From contig NZ_JBBOBR010000001.1 in the NCBI RefSeq assembly GCF_038002165.1, forward strand, positions 1,364,001 to 1,428,000: a stretch of 64,000 nucleotides of DNA, given 5' to 3'. Of this stretch, positions 15,808-25,388 are shown one piece after another. Both the position numbers and the translations under genes were made by a program. The notes under the pieces were generated by a model, which was given only the letters and a program-made list of their open reading frames with translations, had not been told where the DNA came from and did no database searches. This stretch comes from Cytobacillus sp. FSL H8-0458. Lineage in GTDB: Bacteria; Bacillota; Bacilli; Bacillales; Cytobacillaceae. Positions within the stretch are counted from its first letter, which is position 1; each line of letters opens with the position of its first letter.

Positions 15808-17334
15808 ATGAAATTCTTTCGGAAATACATGAAACAGCCGAATTCAACTCAGCAGCATAATCATCATAATCTGATTAGTTCAGAATTAATGGCAAATATA
15901 GAAAAAGTTCAGTCAATCTTTTGTGAGACACCTGACCTGGTTGTGCGGAATTTCGTCATAAAATCATCTCAGAGGCGTGCTGCAATCATATACTTGAGTG
16001 GAATAACTGATAGTCAGGCGATTTATAATCATGTGTTAAAACCACTTCTATTTGAAAACGGCAACAATCATAACGAAAATGATTTCAGGGTATCACTGGG
16101 TCAAATAAAAGAATCGAAACTGATGTATGAGATTGAAAGTGCGATTCTAAATGGCGAATGCGTCCTGTTTGTTGAAAATGGAACAAGGGCCTTCATTTAT
16201 AATACGCCTCTTTTTCCTAAAAGATCTATTGAAGAATCCCCAATAGAATCTTCCTTGCTGGGTGCCCATGTGGGATTCACAGAAGCCGTGGGAGATAATG
16301 TAGCGTTAATACGTAATTATATTCACAACAGGGAATTAAAGATAAAAGAAATCACAGTTGGAAAAAGGGGAAAATCGAAGCTATCCATCCTTTATCTGGC
16401 AGATGTGGTTAATCAAGAGGTGTTGAAGGAGCTTGAAGATCGGATCAAGATAATCGATGTCGATGCTGTAATGAATGCAGGTGCGCTGGCAGAATACATC
16501 GAGGATGATCCTTATTCTCCTTTTCCGCAGCTGTTAGTGACAGAACGCCCTGATTTTGCGGCTTCGGAAATTTTACAGGGACGAATCGTCACCGTTGTTG
16601 ACCGTTCACCAAGTGTCATAATCGGCCCGGCAACATTTGATTCTTTTTTCAAGACCATTGATGATTACAGTGCGCGCTGGATGGTTGCCACTTTTATTCG
16701 GCTGATGAGATACTTCGGTTTCTTTATCGCCATATTTCTGCCGGCAGTCTATATCGCAATCATATCTTTTCATGTTGATATCATTCCTTTAAAGCTTCTA
16801 TTGTCACTGGGCGAATCACGAGAGAGGATTCCCTTTCCGCCTTATATTGAGGCATTTATTATGGAGCTCACTCTGGAAATGCTTAGGGAAGCGGGGATCC
16901 GGCTACCAGCCCGGATTGGCCAGACGGTTGGCATTGTTGGAGGTATCGTCATTGGCCAAGCAGCAGTAGAAGCAGGGATTGTCAGCAATATCATGGTGAT
17001 TGTTGTGGCTTTGACAGCCATAGCTTCTTTTATTATTCCTAATTATGAAATGGGGTCTGCCATTCGGATCATTCGGTTCCCCATGATGATTATTGCTTCG
17101 TTTTTTGGATTTGTAGGAATTATAGTTGGTTTCATGATGATCATTGCGCATTTCATTTCGCTTGAATCTTTGGGGATGCCGTATGGAAGTCCCTTTGCCC
17201 CTTTAAGCTTTCAGGATTGGAAGGATGCATTAATCCGGCTGCCTCAGTGGTCGATTCAAAAACGGCCTTTAAATACAGGAGCCATTCAATTGAAAAAGGC
17301 AAATCCCAACCGCCCGGAAGGTGAAGAAACGTGA
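15808..17334 (+). CDS. Spore germinant receptor A subunit (GerA family)
   Basis: 508 aa. Soluble N-terminal domain (about 1-280; DLVVRNFVIKSSQRRAAIIYLSG typical of the NTD) followed by four or five membrane segments. Family motifs include LLVTERPDFAASEILQGRI, PPYIEAFIMELTLEMLREAGIRLP and IGQTVGIVGGIVIGQAAVEAG. GerA-family subunits sit in the spore inner membrane and form the ligand-gated receptor with the B and C subunits. It overlaps the next gene by 4 bases, so A, B and C are translationally coupled. The germinant is unknown. Confidence 0.97.
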   Translation: MKFFRKYMKQPNSTQQHNHHNLISSELMANIEKVQSIFCETPDLVVRNFVIKSSQRRAAIIYLSGITDSQAIYNHVLKPLLFENGNNHNENDFRVSLGQIKESKLMYEIESAILNGECVLFVENGTRAFIYNTPLFPKRSIEESPIESSLLGAHVGFTEAVGDNVALIRNYIHNRELKIKEITVGKRGKSKLSILYLADVVNQEVLKELEDRIKIIDVDAVMNAGALAEYIEDDPYSPFPQLLVTERPDFAASEILQGRIVTVVDRSPSVIIGPATFDSFFKTIDDYSARWMVATFIRLMRYFGFFIAIFLPAVYIAIISFHVDIIPLKLLLSLGESRERIPFPPYIEAFIMELTLEMLREAGIRLPARIGQTVGIVGGIVIGQAAVEAGIVSNIMVIVVALTAIASFIIPNYEMGSAIRIIRFPMMIIASFFGFVGIIVGFMMIIAHFISLESLGMPYGSPFAPLSFQDWKDALIRLPQWSIQKRPLNTGAIQLKKANPNRPEGEET

Positions 17335-18425
17335 TAAGTAAAAATAAAATTACCTTAAAGCAATACATTTTTTTGATTCATGGTGTTCAAATGGGGGTTG
17401 GAGCATTAACACTGCCGCGTGAATTAGCTGAAAAGGCTGGGACGGATGGCTGGATTTCCATCATTGTCTGCTGGTTCCTTGCGACTTTGGCCAGTTTAAT
17501 CATCATACAGATTATGAAGAGAAATCCGGACGGAACGATTCTGGATCTTTTAGAACGTTATTTTGGAAAATGGATTGGAAGCGCAGGAACCATTCTCTTT
17601 GCATTGTATTTTGCTTTATTAGCCAATGTAATTTTTATTCGCGAGGCTCTTTTTATCCAGGCGTGGATTCTGCCCGGTGCCGAAGTGTATATGTTAATTT
17701 TGCTATTATCCGTTCCAAGCTATTTGATTGTCCGGAAAAACGTCAGTATATTAGGCAGGTATAGTGAGTTCGTTTTTTTCATGACATTGTGGACTATCAT
17801 TATCTATCTATTGCCTTTGAAATATGCCAGCTGGCTCCATTTGCTTCCCGTCTTTAAGGAGGGGATAAAGCCCATTATTTCTGGTGTAAACACAGCTGTA
17901 TTTTCATTTTTGGGTTTTGAAATTGCATTCTTTCTCTATCCCTTTTTACAAAAGAAAGAGAGAGCCTCCATGGGTATTGTGATTGCTAATACACTCTCAT
18001 TGGTTGCCTTTTTGATGATAACCCTGGCAGCGTTTGCCTTTTACAGCCCTGATGAAATTATCATATATAACGAACCTATGCTTGAAATGTTAAAGGTTAT
18101 CGAGCTTCGATTTATAGAAAGACTGGAAATTGTGTTTTTTTCCTTTTATTTATTTGTGATGTCTACAACAGTCCTCCCATACATGTTTATGACCGTATAT
18201 TGTACAAGCCAGCTTGCTGGAAAACACGATCATCGGAGACATTTAGCATGGTTTTTGATTATAGAATTTGTATTTGTGGTGTTTTTTCCTCCAAGCTTCG
18301 AAAGAAATACAATGCTTAAACATGTGTCAGAAATGGCAGGTTTACTCGTCGCCTTTGTTTTTCCTCTATGCTTATGGGGATATGTCTGGCTGCATGGAAT
18401 TTTTAAAAGGAGGCCAATCTCATGA
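17331..18425 (+). CDS. Spore germinant receptor B subunit (permease-like)
   Basis: 364 aa, ten predicted membrane segments, APC-transporter fold (GerAB/ArcD/ProY family). GTG start within a GTGA overlap with the A gene; ribosome site GGAAGGTG. Seen: the family's first helix with HGVQMGVGALTLPRELAEKAG and ISIIVCWFLATLAS. B subunits bind the germinant amino acid or nucleoside within the membrane. It overlaps the C gene through ATGA. Confidence 0.96.
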   Translation: MISKNKITLKQYIFLIHGVQMGVGALTLPRELAEKAGTDGWISIIVCWFLATLASLIIIQIMKRNPDGTILDLLERYFGKWIGSAGTILFALYFALLANVIFIREALFIQAWILPGAEVYMLILLLSVPSYLIVRKNVSILGRYSEFVFFMTLWTIIIYLLPLKYASWLHLLPVFKEGIKPIISGVNTAVFSFLGFEIAFFLYPFLQKKERASMGIVIANTLSLVAFLMITLAAFAFYSPDEIIIYNEPMLEMLKVIELRFIERLEIVFFSFYLFVMSTTVLPYMFMTVYCTSQLAGKHDHRRHLAWFLIIEFVFVVFFPPSFERNTMLKHVSEMAGLLVAFVFPLCLWGYVWLHGIFKRRPIS

Positions 18426-19537
18426 ACCGCTGGTTTCTGCCCCTTCTTATTGTTTTTCTTGTCGCCATGCTATCAGGCTGCGGAAGAAATATCCCGCTGG
18501 AAGATTTAACGATTGCTTTGATTCTTGGTATTGATTTAGATGAGGAAAATAATCTGATCATTTCAGAATCAAGTCCCGTGTTTAATAAGGAGGCTAAAAA
18601 AAATGCTGAAACTTATCAAACCGAAACAAAATCCATACGGGAGTCGAGGAGATATTTTGATTCCCTGTCAACCGGAAAGGTGACGGCGGCGAAAATTCAA
18701 GTCCTGCTGATTGGAAAACGGATATTGGAACATGAAGATTGGTTTTCAATCCTTGATACGGTATACCGCAACCCGGCCTTTTCCATCAACACAAGAGTCA
18801 TAGTGGTGGATGGTCCAGTGTCTAACGTTATGTTTTATGAAGCGAAGGATAAACCGCAGTTATCCCTATATTTGAAGGGAGTGGTCGATAATAATATTGA
18901 TCGAACGAGAACAGTCATTGCCACACTCCAAACACTTCATAGGCAAATGTACGAAAAAGGGATTACACCATCACTGTCGGAAATAAAAAAAGACAGCGAT
19001 ATTAAATTAACTGGCGTAACATTATTGGATAAAAAAGGGAAGTATGTTGATACGCTCAGTATTCAAGATTCATCACTTCTGGTTTTATTAAAGGATGAAC
19101 AGAAGGAAGAATTGACCCTCTCGCTGCCAATGACAAAGCTAAATGAGGAACCAGGCATTTTTCACAGGAATGAGTTGAGTCTGGATGTTGTAAAGGCAAA
19201 CATTAAAGTCATAACATCTTATGAACAAGGAAAATTTCATTTCAACTATAAAATTAAATTGGCAGTAAATATCATTGAACGTTTATTTCCTGCAGGGAGT
19301 GTAAAGGAAAAGGAGCTGCAGAAGATGATTGAGAATGAATTGACATCCAGATTTGAGGATGTGATTAAGAAAATCCAGGAAAACAAAATTGATCCAATCG
19401 GACTCGGTATTCATGCAAGAGCCTTTCAATATGAACAATATAAAAAAGTTGAAGGGCATTGGGGCGAAGCACTTGCGGATTCAAACATTGATGTTACCGT
19501 AGACGTTACGATAAAATCAACTGGTGCTATAAGGTAA
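18422..19537 (+). CDS. Spore germinant receptor C subunit (Ger(x)C lipoprotein)
   Basis: 371 aa. Signal peptide with lipobox LSGC (Cys at about residue 20), then the conserved LEDLTIALILGIDLDEENN start of the mature Ger(x)C fold, and a C-terminal domain ending near GIHARAFQY...W. The lipid-anchored C subunit sits on the outer face of the spore inner membrane. Last gene of the operon; a hairpin terminator follows about 70 bp on. Confidence 0.96.
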   Translation: MNRWFLPLLIVFLVAMLSGCGRNIPLEDLTIALILGIDLDEENNLIISESSPVFNKEAKKNAETYQTETKSIRESRRYFDSLSTGKVTAAKIQVLLIGKRILEHEDWFSILDTVYRNPAFSINTRVIVVDGPVSNVMFYEAKDKPQLSLYLKGVVDNNIDRTRTVIATLQTLHRQMYEKGITPSLSEIKKDSDIKLTGVTLLDKKGKYVDTLSIQDSSLLVLLKDEQKEELTLSLPMTKLNEEPGIFHRNELSLDVVKANIKVITSYEQGKFHFNYKIKLAVNIIERLFPAGSVKEKELQKMIENELTSRFEDVIKKIQENKIDPIGLGIHARAFQYEQYKKVEGHWGEALADSNIDVTVDVTIKSTGAIR

Positions 19538-19606
19538 AAAGGAATATCCTCAGAGGTTTGACCCTTTTGTAGATATCTTGCATTCATCACTCAAATCATC
19601 TCTTAA

Positions 19607-19647
19607 AAAAAAGCCTAATTTTCGCACACTGAGAATTAGGCTTTTTA
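19607..19647 (+). terminator. Terminator of gerABC-type operon
   Basis: AAAAAGCCTAATTTTC pairs closely with GAGAATTAGGCTTTTT across a short loop. A close relative of the hairpin occurs at 23678. Confidence 0.85.
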
Positions 19648-20008
19648 AAAAGAGTTAATGTTATGTATGAGCTTCTCCCTATTCTCCATTTTCCTTCCCA
19701 GCCCCCTGACAAGCCGGAAATGAGTGCCTGTCCCTCAGTGCATAATTTACCAACCTTTAGACATACACCATTCCCGTTACTCCTCAGACTTAAGAATCAT
19801 TTTGATGACAATAAACTGTCATTTTTTAATATTGTATTGATAGTTATCTGTCTTAATGATAATATTTCCAGTACATCATGAAAAGGCTTCCAATTAAAAA
19901 GTTCGGATTATTCTAACAGCGGAGGTGAAATCTAAGTTTAGTATGAGATGTAGTGAGGGCAAGAATTTTTACAGGTTAAAAGAAATATAGAAAAGAGGAG
20001 AGGTTTCC
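19648..20008 (+). other. Spacer upstream of sialidase gene
   Basis: About 360 bp without a convincing gene. It contains a GCCTGTCCC-type repeat at 19721-19739 and AT-rich sequence that probably holds the sialidase promoter, though no clear -35/-10 pair stands out. The open frame 19663-19881 has no recognisable features. Confidence 0.5.
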
Positions 20009-22402
20009 TTGGTTAAAAAGATCTGGATTGCAGTAGTTTCTTGTGCAATGCTGCTGTCAATTTGTTTTACAGGACAGTCAGCATTTGCAGAAAGTTTCAA
20101 GCCAGTAGTAGAGGTCAAAAATCAAACAATTGAAAATGGATACTTCACTAATTTAAATGACAAAGCAGATACCTTAAATACACTGGATCAAGGAACCATT
20201 ATAGTGAGATTCCAGCAGACGGGCACTTCCATCATGTCCCTGTTTTCATTAAGCAATAATACGGTTAATGATGGTCATTTTCATCTTTATGTGTCTCCTT
20301 CAGGAGTTGGGAGTGAGAACCGATTTGAGAAACCTGGTGAAACAAAGAGTAATACTCATATCAGTGCATCCGTTCCGGTAAAAGCTAATGAAATACACAC
20401 TCTTGCCATGGTGGTTGATAAGGATCAGGGTTATAAGTATTTCCTTGATGGAAAACTGATCAAAGAAGATACCACTTCACCCCGAAAATTCCTTAGCAAT
20501 ATCTATAATCCAAATAGTGCCCAACTGGGCCAAACCGAAAGAGCTTCAGGGAATACTTACCCATTCAATGGGAATATCGACTTTGTGAAAATTTACAGTG
20601 AACCATTATCCAATGAATATTTAACAGCTATTACTGGTGAAACCAAAGCGGAGCCTTTAGTAAACCCATTACCTGAAACAGCTCTTATTTCAGATCCAAA
20701 AAGCTTGTTCTATCCAGGTTTTATGGATTCTAATAACTACCGTATACCTGCTCTGTACAGCACAGAAAAAGGGACACTTATTGCTGGTATTGACAGAAGA
20801 GTTGTTCATGGCGGAGATTCACCTAATAATATCGATGCTGCCATTCGCAGAAGTTTCGATAGCGGTAAAACATGGGAGCAGGATGGGATCATGATAAATG
20901 ACTATCCGGATCAGGCTTCAAACATTGATTTGTCATTCGTTCAAGATCATTCCAATGACCGTATCTTTGCTTTGGTAGATGGTTTTCCGCATGGAGCAGG
21001 ACTGATGGGCGGCTTTGGAAACAACGCCTATGAAGGAACAGGATTTAAAACAATCGATGGCAAGAAATACTTGTATCTGCTTGATAAAGAAAATAATGAA
21101 TATACTGTGAGAGAAGATGGTAAGGTGTATGATGCATCTGGCCAAATAACAGCCTATTCAGTAGATGAAAAAAGGAATCTATACGAAAACGGGCAAAAGA
21201 TTGATAACTATTTTAGTTCAACTTCTCCATTAAAGGCTTATAAAACATCCTACTTGGAGCTTTACTATAGTGATGATGAAGGTGAATCCTGGACAGGGCC
21301 GATTGACTTGAATGATGAGACAAAAGAAGAATGGATGATCTTCCTTGGTACTGGCCCTGGAAATGGGATTCAATTAGAAAATGGTCCTCATGCAGGCAGA
21401 CTTGTTTTCCCTGTCTATTTCCTAAATGAAAATAAAAAGCAGGCAAGTGCCGTTATTTACAGTGATGATCATGGGCAGACATGGAAACGCGGGGAATCAC
21501 CGAATGAAGGAAGAGATGTTGGAAACGGGCAAACAATCAATGAAAAGACTTTTACAAATTCAGCTCATGAAATAACGGAATCTCAGGTTGTTGAAATGCC
21601 AGATGGCCAGCTCAAATTATTTATGAGAAATTTTTCAGGATATGCCCAAATTGCAACAAGCTTTGACGGCGGAGAAACATGGCATCCCGAGGTGATAACT
21701 GAAACTGCACTCGTTGCGCCGTATAGTCAGATGTCTGCCATTCGTTATAATGGGCAAATTGATGGAAAAGAAGCGGTCATTTTCTCCAGTGCAAATGATT
21801 CCACCAGCCGTATTAATGGAACGGTGCGCGTGGGGTTAATTGAGGAAAATGGCAAGTATGAGAACGGACGTACAAAATACAGCTTTAATTGGAAGTATCA
21901 GCAGCTTATAAAAGAAGGCCATTACGGTTACTCCAGCTTAGCGCAGCTGTCTGATGGCAATATAGGGTTATTTTATGAAGGCACCTCCAATACGAATATG
22001 GATTTTATTCGATTTAACACGGATTTCTTAAAATGGGACAAGTACTTGGAATCTCCTGATCCACAGATTACCAGCTTTGAAGTCATTCCAAATCAGAAAG
22101 ATAAATATCGAAAAAAAGATAAAATTAAAGTTGAAGTTGGCTTTGATGGATATACCATGCTTATGGGAGCGAAACGTTTACACGGTAAACTTGGTGATTT
22201 CGATGTAAGCTTTGACCTTGTTGAGGAAAAAGGAACAGACCGCTTTATTTTTGAAAGCTCAGTGCCAGAGAAGCTAAAAAAAGGAACTTACACCATCAGC
22301 CTGAACTTCGATGATTCTTTATCGGTTTACAATGTGTATGGAAAGAAGTTTCCAAAAGGGACAGAACAAGACGCACTGACAGATCAAATTATCGTTAAAT
22401 AA
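20009..22402 (+). CDS. nanH: Secreted exo-alpha-sialidase with N-terminal concanavalin-like domain
   Basis: 797 aa. TTG start after GAGGAGAGG. Signal peptide (MVKKIW..., cleavage probably after SAFA near residue 27). Residues about 30-205 look like a LamG/concanavalin-like carbohydrate domain (GTIIVRFQQTGTS... FNGNIDFVKIYSEPL). The catalytic six-blade propeller starts with the RIP motif in NNYRIPALY (about 242-250) and carries Asp boxes SFDSGKTW, YSDDEGESW, YSDDHGQTW and SFDGGETW. It releases terminal sialic acid from glycoconjugates outside the cell. A hairpin separates it from a NanM-like gene in the same direction; no sialic acid transporter or lyase is nearby. Confidence 0.95.
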   Translation: MVKKIWIAVVSCAMLLSICFTGQSAFAESFKPVVEVKNQTIENGYFTNLNDKADTLNTLDQGTIIVRFQQTGTSIMSLFSLSNNTVNDGHFHLYVSPSGVGSENRFEKPGETKSNTHISASVPVKANEIHTLAMVVDKDQGYKYFLDGKLIKEDTTSPRKFLSNIYNPNSAQLGQTERASGNTYPFNGNIDFVKIYSEPLSNEYLTAITGETKAEPLVNPLPETALISDPKSLFYPGFMDSNNYRIPALYSTEKGTLIAGIDRRVVHGGDSPNNIDAAIRRSFDSGKTWEQDGIMINDYPDQASNIDLSFVQDHSNDRIFALVDGFPHGAGLMGGFGNNAYEGTGFKTIDGKKYLYLLDKENNEYTVREDGKVYDASGQITAYSVDEKRNLYENGQKIDNYFSSTSPLKAYKTSYLELYYSDDEGESWTGPIDLNDETKEEWMIFLGTGPGNGIQLENGPHAGRLVFPVYFLNENKKQASAVIYSDDHGQTWKRGESPNEGRDVGNGQTINEKTFTNSAHEITESQVVEMPDGQLKLFMRNFSGYAQIATSFDGGETWHPEVITETALVAPYSQMSAIRYNGQIDGKEAVIFSSANDSTSRINGTVRVGLIEENGKYENGRTKYSFNWKYQQLIKEGHYGYSSLAQLSDGNIGLFYEGTSNTNMDFIRFNTDFLKWDKYLESPDPQITSFEVIPNQKDKYRKKDKIKVEVGFDGYTMLMGAKRLHGKLGDFDVSFDLVEEKGTDRFIFESSVPEKLKKGTYTISLNFDDSLSVYNVYGKKFPKGTEQDALTDQIIVK

Positions 22403-22409
22403 TGATCCG

Positions 22410-22446
22410 GAACAGTTGCAGGAGAGCATTTTCCCTGCAGCTGTTC
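22410..22446 (+). promoter_or_regulatory. Hairpin between sialidase and mutarotase genes
   Basis: GAACAG..GCAGG pairs with CCTGC..CTGTTC. There is no T tract, so it is more likely an RNA processing or stability structure, or a partial terminator, than a full stop. Confidence 0.5.
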
Positions 22447-22496
22447 TCCCTATCTATATGCTATTGCGGCGAATGACCATTCATGGAGGAGATCGG

Positions 22497-23648
22497 ATGA
22501 AGAAGAAGGTTTTAGTGTTTGCACTTACAGTTATGCTGGTGGCAGGCGGGAATATGTGGACGAAAGCCGAAGCTCACAATAACCATAAAAAATCTGCAGA
22601 TAAAATAACATGGGAGCACGGAGGAGAGCTGGAACCACAAAAGGGATTTGAAGAGAATCTTGGAACGGCAGGAGTATTATCCGGCTCTTATAAAAACTTT
22701 GTCATCGTCGGAGGAGGAGCAAATTTTCCTTATGAGACAGTTTTAAATGGAGGAGAGAAGAAACATTATCCAGATATCTATGTGTTAGAAAAAGATAAAA
22801 ATGAGTTAAGACTGGTTGAACATACAACACTTGATCATGAAATAGGCTATGGATCTTCTATTACGACAGATAAAGGCGTTTATTATATTGGCGGAAGTCC
22901 AAATAAAGAGTATGCCGACGATATATTACTCCTGACGGTTGATAAAAATAAAAAATTGAAAACAAAAAAAATCGGTGATTTACCGTTTACCATAAGCGAC
23001 GGTATTGCTGTTGAAAAGGATGGAAAATTATATATTGGACTTGGAAAACAAAATGGTAAAGACAGCAATAAATTATTTGAATATGATTTAAGTACTTCTA
23101 AAACGAAAGAATTAGCCCCTATACCAGGAGAAGGCTCAAGGAATCAAAGTATAGCTCAATTACTAAATGGAAATCTATATGTATTTAGCGGCGGGGGGAC
23201 AACTGCCTATACAGATGGATATAAATATAATATTAAAAAAAATTCCTGGACGAAGGTTTCTTCAGTTAAGGCTGCTGACAAAGAAATTTCATTGTTAGGA
23301 GCAAGTTCAGTAAAATTAAATCAGGATGAGATGCTGGTAATTGGCGGATTTAATAAAGAAATATATGATGATGCAGTGAAAAATTTAAGTACGTTAACAG
23401 GAGAAGCATTGGCAGAGTTTAGAATGAAATACTTTAATGCCGATCCGTATGAGTTGAAATGGAATAAAGAAATATTAATCTATAATGCCAAAAAAGACAC
23501 TTGGAGAACGATAGGAAAGATTCCTTTTGATGCTCCATGCGGTGCAGGCTTAGTATTAATGGACAAACATATTTTTTCCATTAATGGGGAAATAAAACCC
23601 GGTGTAAGAACGAATGCTATTTTTTCAGGGACAATACTAAACCATTAA
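22497..23648 (+). CDS. nanM: Secreted NanM-like mutarotase (kelch propeller)
   Basis: 383 aa from ATG 22497 after GGAGGAG; the longer in-frame reading from 22416 has no ribosome site. Signal peptide MKKKVLVFALTVMLVAGG... to about residue 25. The mature part has kelch-type blades (FVIVGGGANFPYE, GVYYIGGSPNK, LYVFSGGGTTAY, MLVIGGFNKEIY, HIFSINGEIKPGVRT), matching the cyclically permuted mutarotase branch of N-acetylneuraminate epimerases. NanM converts the alpha anomer of sialic acid, as released by sialidases, to the beta form. Its pairing with a sialidase supports that role. A terminator follows at 23678. Confidence 0.88.
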   Translation: MKKKVLVFALTVMLVAGGNMWTKAEAHNNHKKSADKITWEHGGELEPQKGFEENLGTAGVLSGSYKNFVIVGGGANFPYETVLNGGEKKHYPDIYVLEKDKNELRLVEHTTLDHEIGYGSSITTDKGVYYIGGSPNKEYADDILLLTVDKNKKLKTKKIGDLPFTISDGIAVEKDGKLYIGLGKQNGKDSNKLFEYDLSTSKTKELAPIPGEGSRNQSIAQLLNGNLYVFSGGGTTAYTDGYKYNIKKNSWTKVSSVKAADKEISLLGASSVKLNQDEMLVIGGFNKEIYDDAVKNLSTLTGEALAEFRMKYFNADPYELKWNKEILIYNAKKDTWRTIGKIPFDAPCGAGLVLMDKHIFSINGEIKPGVRTNAIFSGTILNH

Positions 23649-23677
23649 TTCAGCTGGATATTTTTGCAGCAGTTCTT

Positions 23678-23715
23678 AAAAGCCTAATCTTCCAGAATTG
23701 GGAATTAGGCTTTTT
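23678..23715 (+). terminator. Terminator after nanM-like gene
   Basis: AAAAGCCTAATCTTCC pairs with GGAATTAGGCTTTTT over a 7-base loop, with trailing T residues. Confidence 0.85.
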
Positions 23716-23852
23716 ATAAAAAATGGATGATGCTTTCCGCTAATTGTTCGCCATTAATAGATTTTTAATATAAACACTTTACAGATAGAATTAACTATGT
23801 TAAATTCTATTTATCAAAGGATTCTGAAATTTCAAAAAGATGGTGTAAGTGA

Positions 23853-24215
23853 ATGAGTTGGACTGCTGGCCCATTTAAACAGGAACTTATCAAAGATTAT
23901 AACAATATCAATCTTCTTTTGTTTAACATTGGCGTCAAAAGTCAAAGAGTCGAGTTTTTGGGGGATAAGATATTAATTTTCGCCTATCATAAGAGAATTC
24001 CATCTCTTAAACATCTGGACGAGATTAATCGCTTTGTAACCCGTATGACTGACATTGCCATCATAGATAGTTATAAGGAACATTTAAGGAATGTCCTGGA
24101 AGAAAAATATGGGATGAAGGTACTTTCTATATTAAAAGACTATGATCCCGTTACTGAACTATCAGGAACTATCATTACCCTGGATCGGGATACAAGTGCC
24201 TATATTTCCAGGTAA
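23853..24215 (+). CDS. DUF2294-like protein
   Basis: 120 aa, soluble. The pattern of a helical N-terminal segment, a central IRFAYHKRIPSL-like strand, then REV-helix and a C-terminal EEKYGMKVLSILKDYDPVTELSGTIITLDRD resembles DUF2294 proteins, which are around this length. I am moderately sure of the family and know no function. The ATG has only a weak ribosome site (GATGGTG). It stands alone between two terminators. Confidence 0.6.
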   Translation: MSWTAGPFKQELIKDYNNINLLLFNIGVKSQRVEFLGDKILIFAYHKRIPSLKHLDEINRFVTRMTDIAIIDSYKEHLRNVLEEKYGMKVLSILKDYDPVTELSGTIITLDRDTSAYISR

Positions 24216-24257
24216 TTAAATAATGGTGACTGGTCCAATGAACTCTTAAGAGTGCAT

Positions 24258-24319
24258 AAAAACCGTCAGTACAAGCTTTCAGACTAGCGTCTGTTTGTTT
24301 TGTGCTGACGGTTTTTTTT
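24258..24319 (+). terminator. Long two-stem terminator or leader attenuator
   Basis: Outer AAAAACCGTCAGTAC / GTGCTGACGGTTTTTTTT with an inner CAGAC / GTCTG stem. It lies only 20 bp before the ribosome site of the Nif3-like gene, so it either ends the DUF2294 transcript or acts as an attenuator of the next operon. Confidence 0.7.
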
Positions 24320-24348
24320 ATAAAAAAAATAGAGGAGGCAGCAACATT

Positions 24349-25371
24349 ATGAAAACAGTAGAAGATGTATTAATTGCGCTGGATGAGCTGACAGGAGGAA
24401 GAGTGATTAAAACTCTAAATGACATTACGAGAGGTGAGCATCCCTTTGTTATCATGAAATCCTCCAACATTCCCGGGAAAGAGATCATTGAAACGCCTGG
24501 TCTTGTTTATGGTGAAATGAAGAAAGAAGTAAAAAAAGTAGCAGTTGCTATGACAATGACAGAAGGATCTATCGAACTTGCCGGCGCTACTGGTGTCGAT
24601 GCCATTGTTGCTCATCATCCCATAGCTGAAGCAGCTAATTCAGGTGGAGTAATCTTGAAAAACTATCTGGATTTGTATAATGTCGCTGCATTTGAACTGC
24701 ATGAAGCTTTCCATGGATTACATCCTGGCATTCCTTTTTTGCATGGCCATCAGGTATACCGGACAGAGGTTTCTTATGGAGGAGTACACGGAAATATTTT
24801 ATATGCAGGGAAAGTACTCCCTGAGGTGAAAACGCTGGGGGATATTTTAACACGGCTGGACAATTTTATGGGTCTGAGAGATGAAGAGGAACTGTTACAT
24901 ACTGAAAAGGAAATACGCCATAGTTCATCTCTGTGTGAAACGAGTATAGTGACACGCGGAAGAATTGTTCATGGAGAAGAGACCAGCCCCGTGAACAATA
25001 TTGTGCACATTTTCCCGCATACGGGATTTTCTCCTGAACATTTGCGTCAAGCCATCCAGGAACACCCGGAGGCAGACACAGTTCTCGCTTCCATTAGCCG
25101 TGTTTATGATGGACATCCACTTATCGAAACAGCTAAGGAGTTAGGACTAAATTTTATTATCGGAAATTGCCATGTGTTAGAAATACTTGAAAATGGTTTA
25201 CCTTTAGCTTACGCCTTAGACAGACTGCTGCCTGATGTTGAAGTTGTTGTTTTTCGGGAACGTGTGACAAGCATATCCCTAAATGAAATGGGATCACCTC
25301 ATTTAAAGAAATATGCAGAAGAAATGGCTGAGGGTTATCTATTGAAAAAAACGGCTGTCCAAACAGTATAA
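24349..25371 (+). CDS. Nif3-like dinuclear metal-centre protein
   Basis: 340 aa from ATG 24349 after AGAGGAGG (the longer frame from 24295 runs through the hairpin). Seen: AHHPIAEAANSGG, in which the HH pair matches the metal-binding HHP motif of Nif3/YqfO proteins (about residue 88), and AFHGLHPGIPFLHGHQ, with further His in the C-terminal half (FIIGNCHVLEILENG). The family forms ring-shaped hexamers with two metals per subunit; biochemical roles are mostly unsettled. A Gate-domain membrane protein follows after 17 bp, clearly the same operon, which is an uncommon pairing. Confidence 0.75.
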   Translation: MKTVEDVLIALDELTGGRVIKTLNDITRGEHPFVIMKSSNIPGKEIIETPGLVYGEMKKEVKKVAVAMTMTEGSIELAGATGVDAIVAHHPIAEAANSGGVILKNYLDLYNVAAFELHEAFHGLHPGIPFLHGHQVYRTEVSYGGVHGNILYAGKVLPEVKTLGDILTRLDNFMGLRDEEELLHTEKEIRHSSSLCETSIVTRGRIVHGEETSPVNNIVHIFPHTGFSPEHLRQAIQEHPEADTVLASISRVYDGHPLIETAKELGLNFIIGNCHVLEILENGLPLAYALDRLLPDVEVVVFRERVTSISLNEMGSPHLKKYAEEMAEGYLLKKTAVQTV

Positions 25372-25388
25372 AAAAGGAGTGCAGGCAG

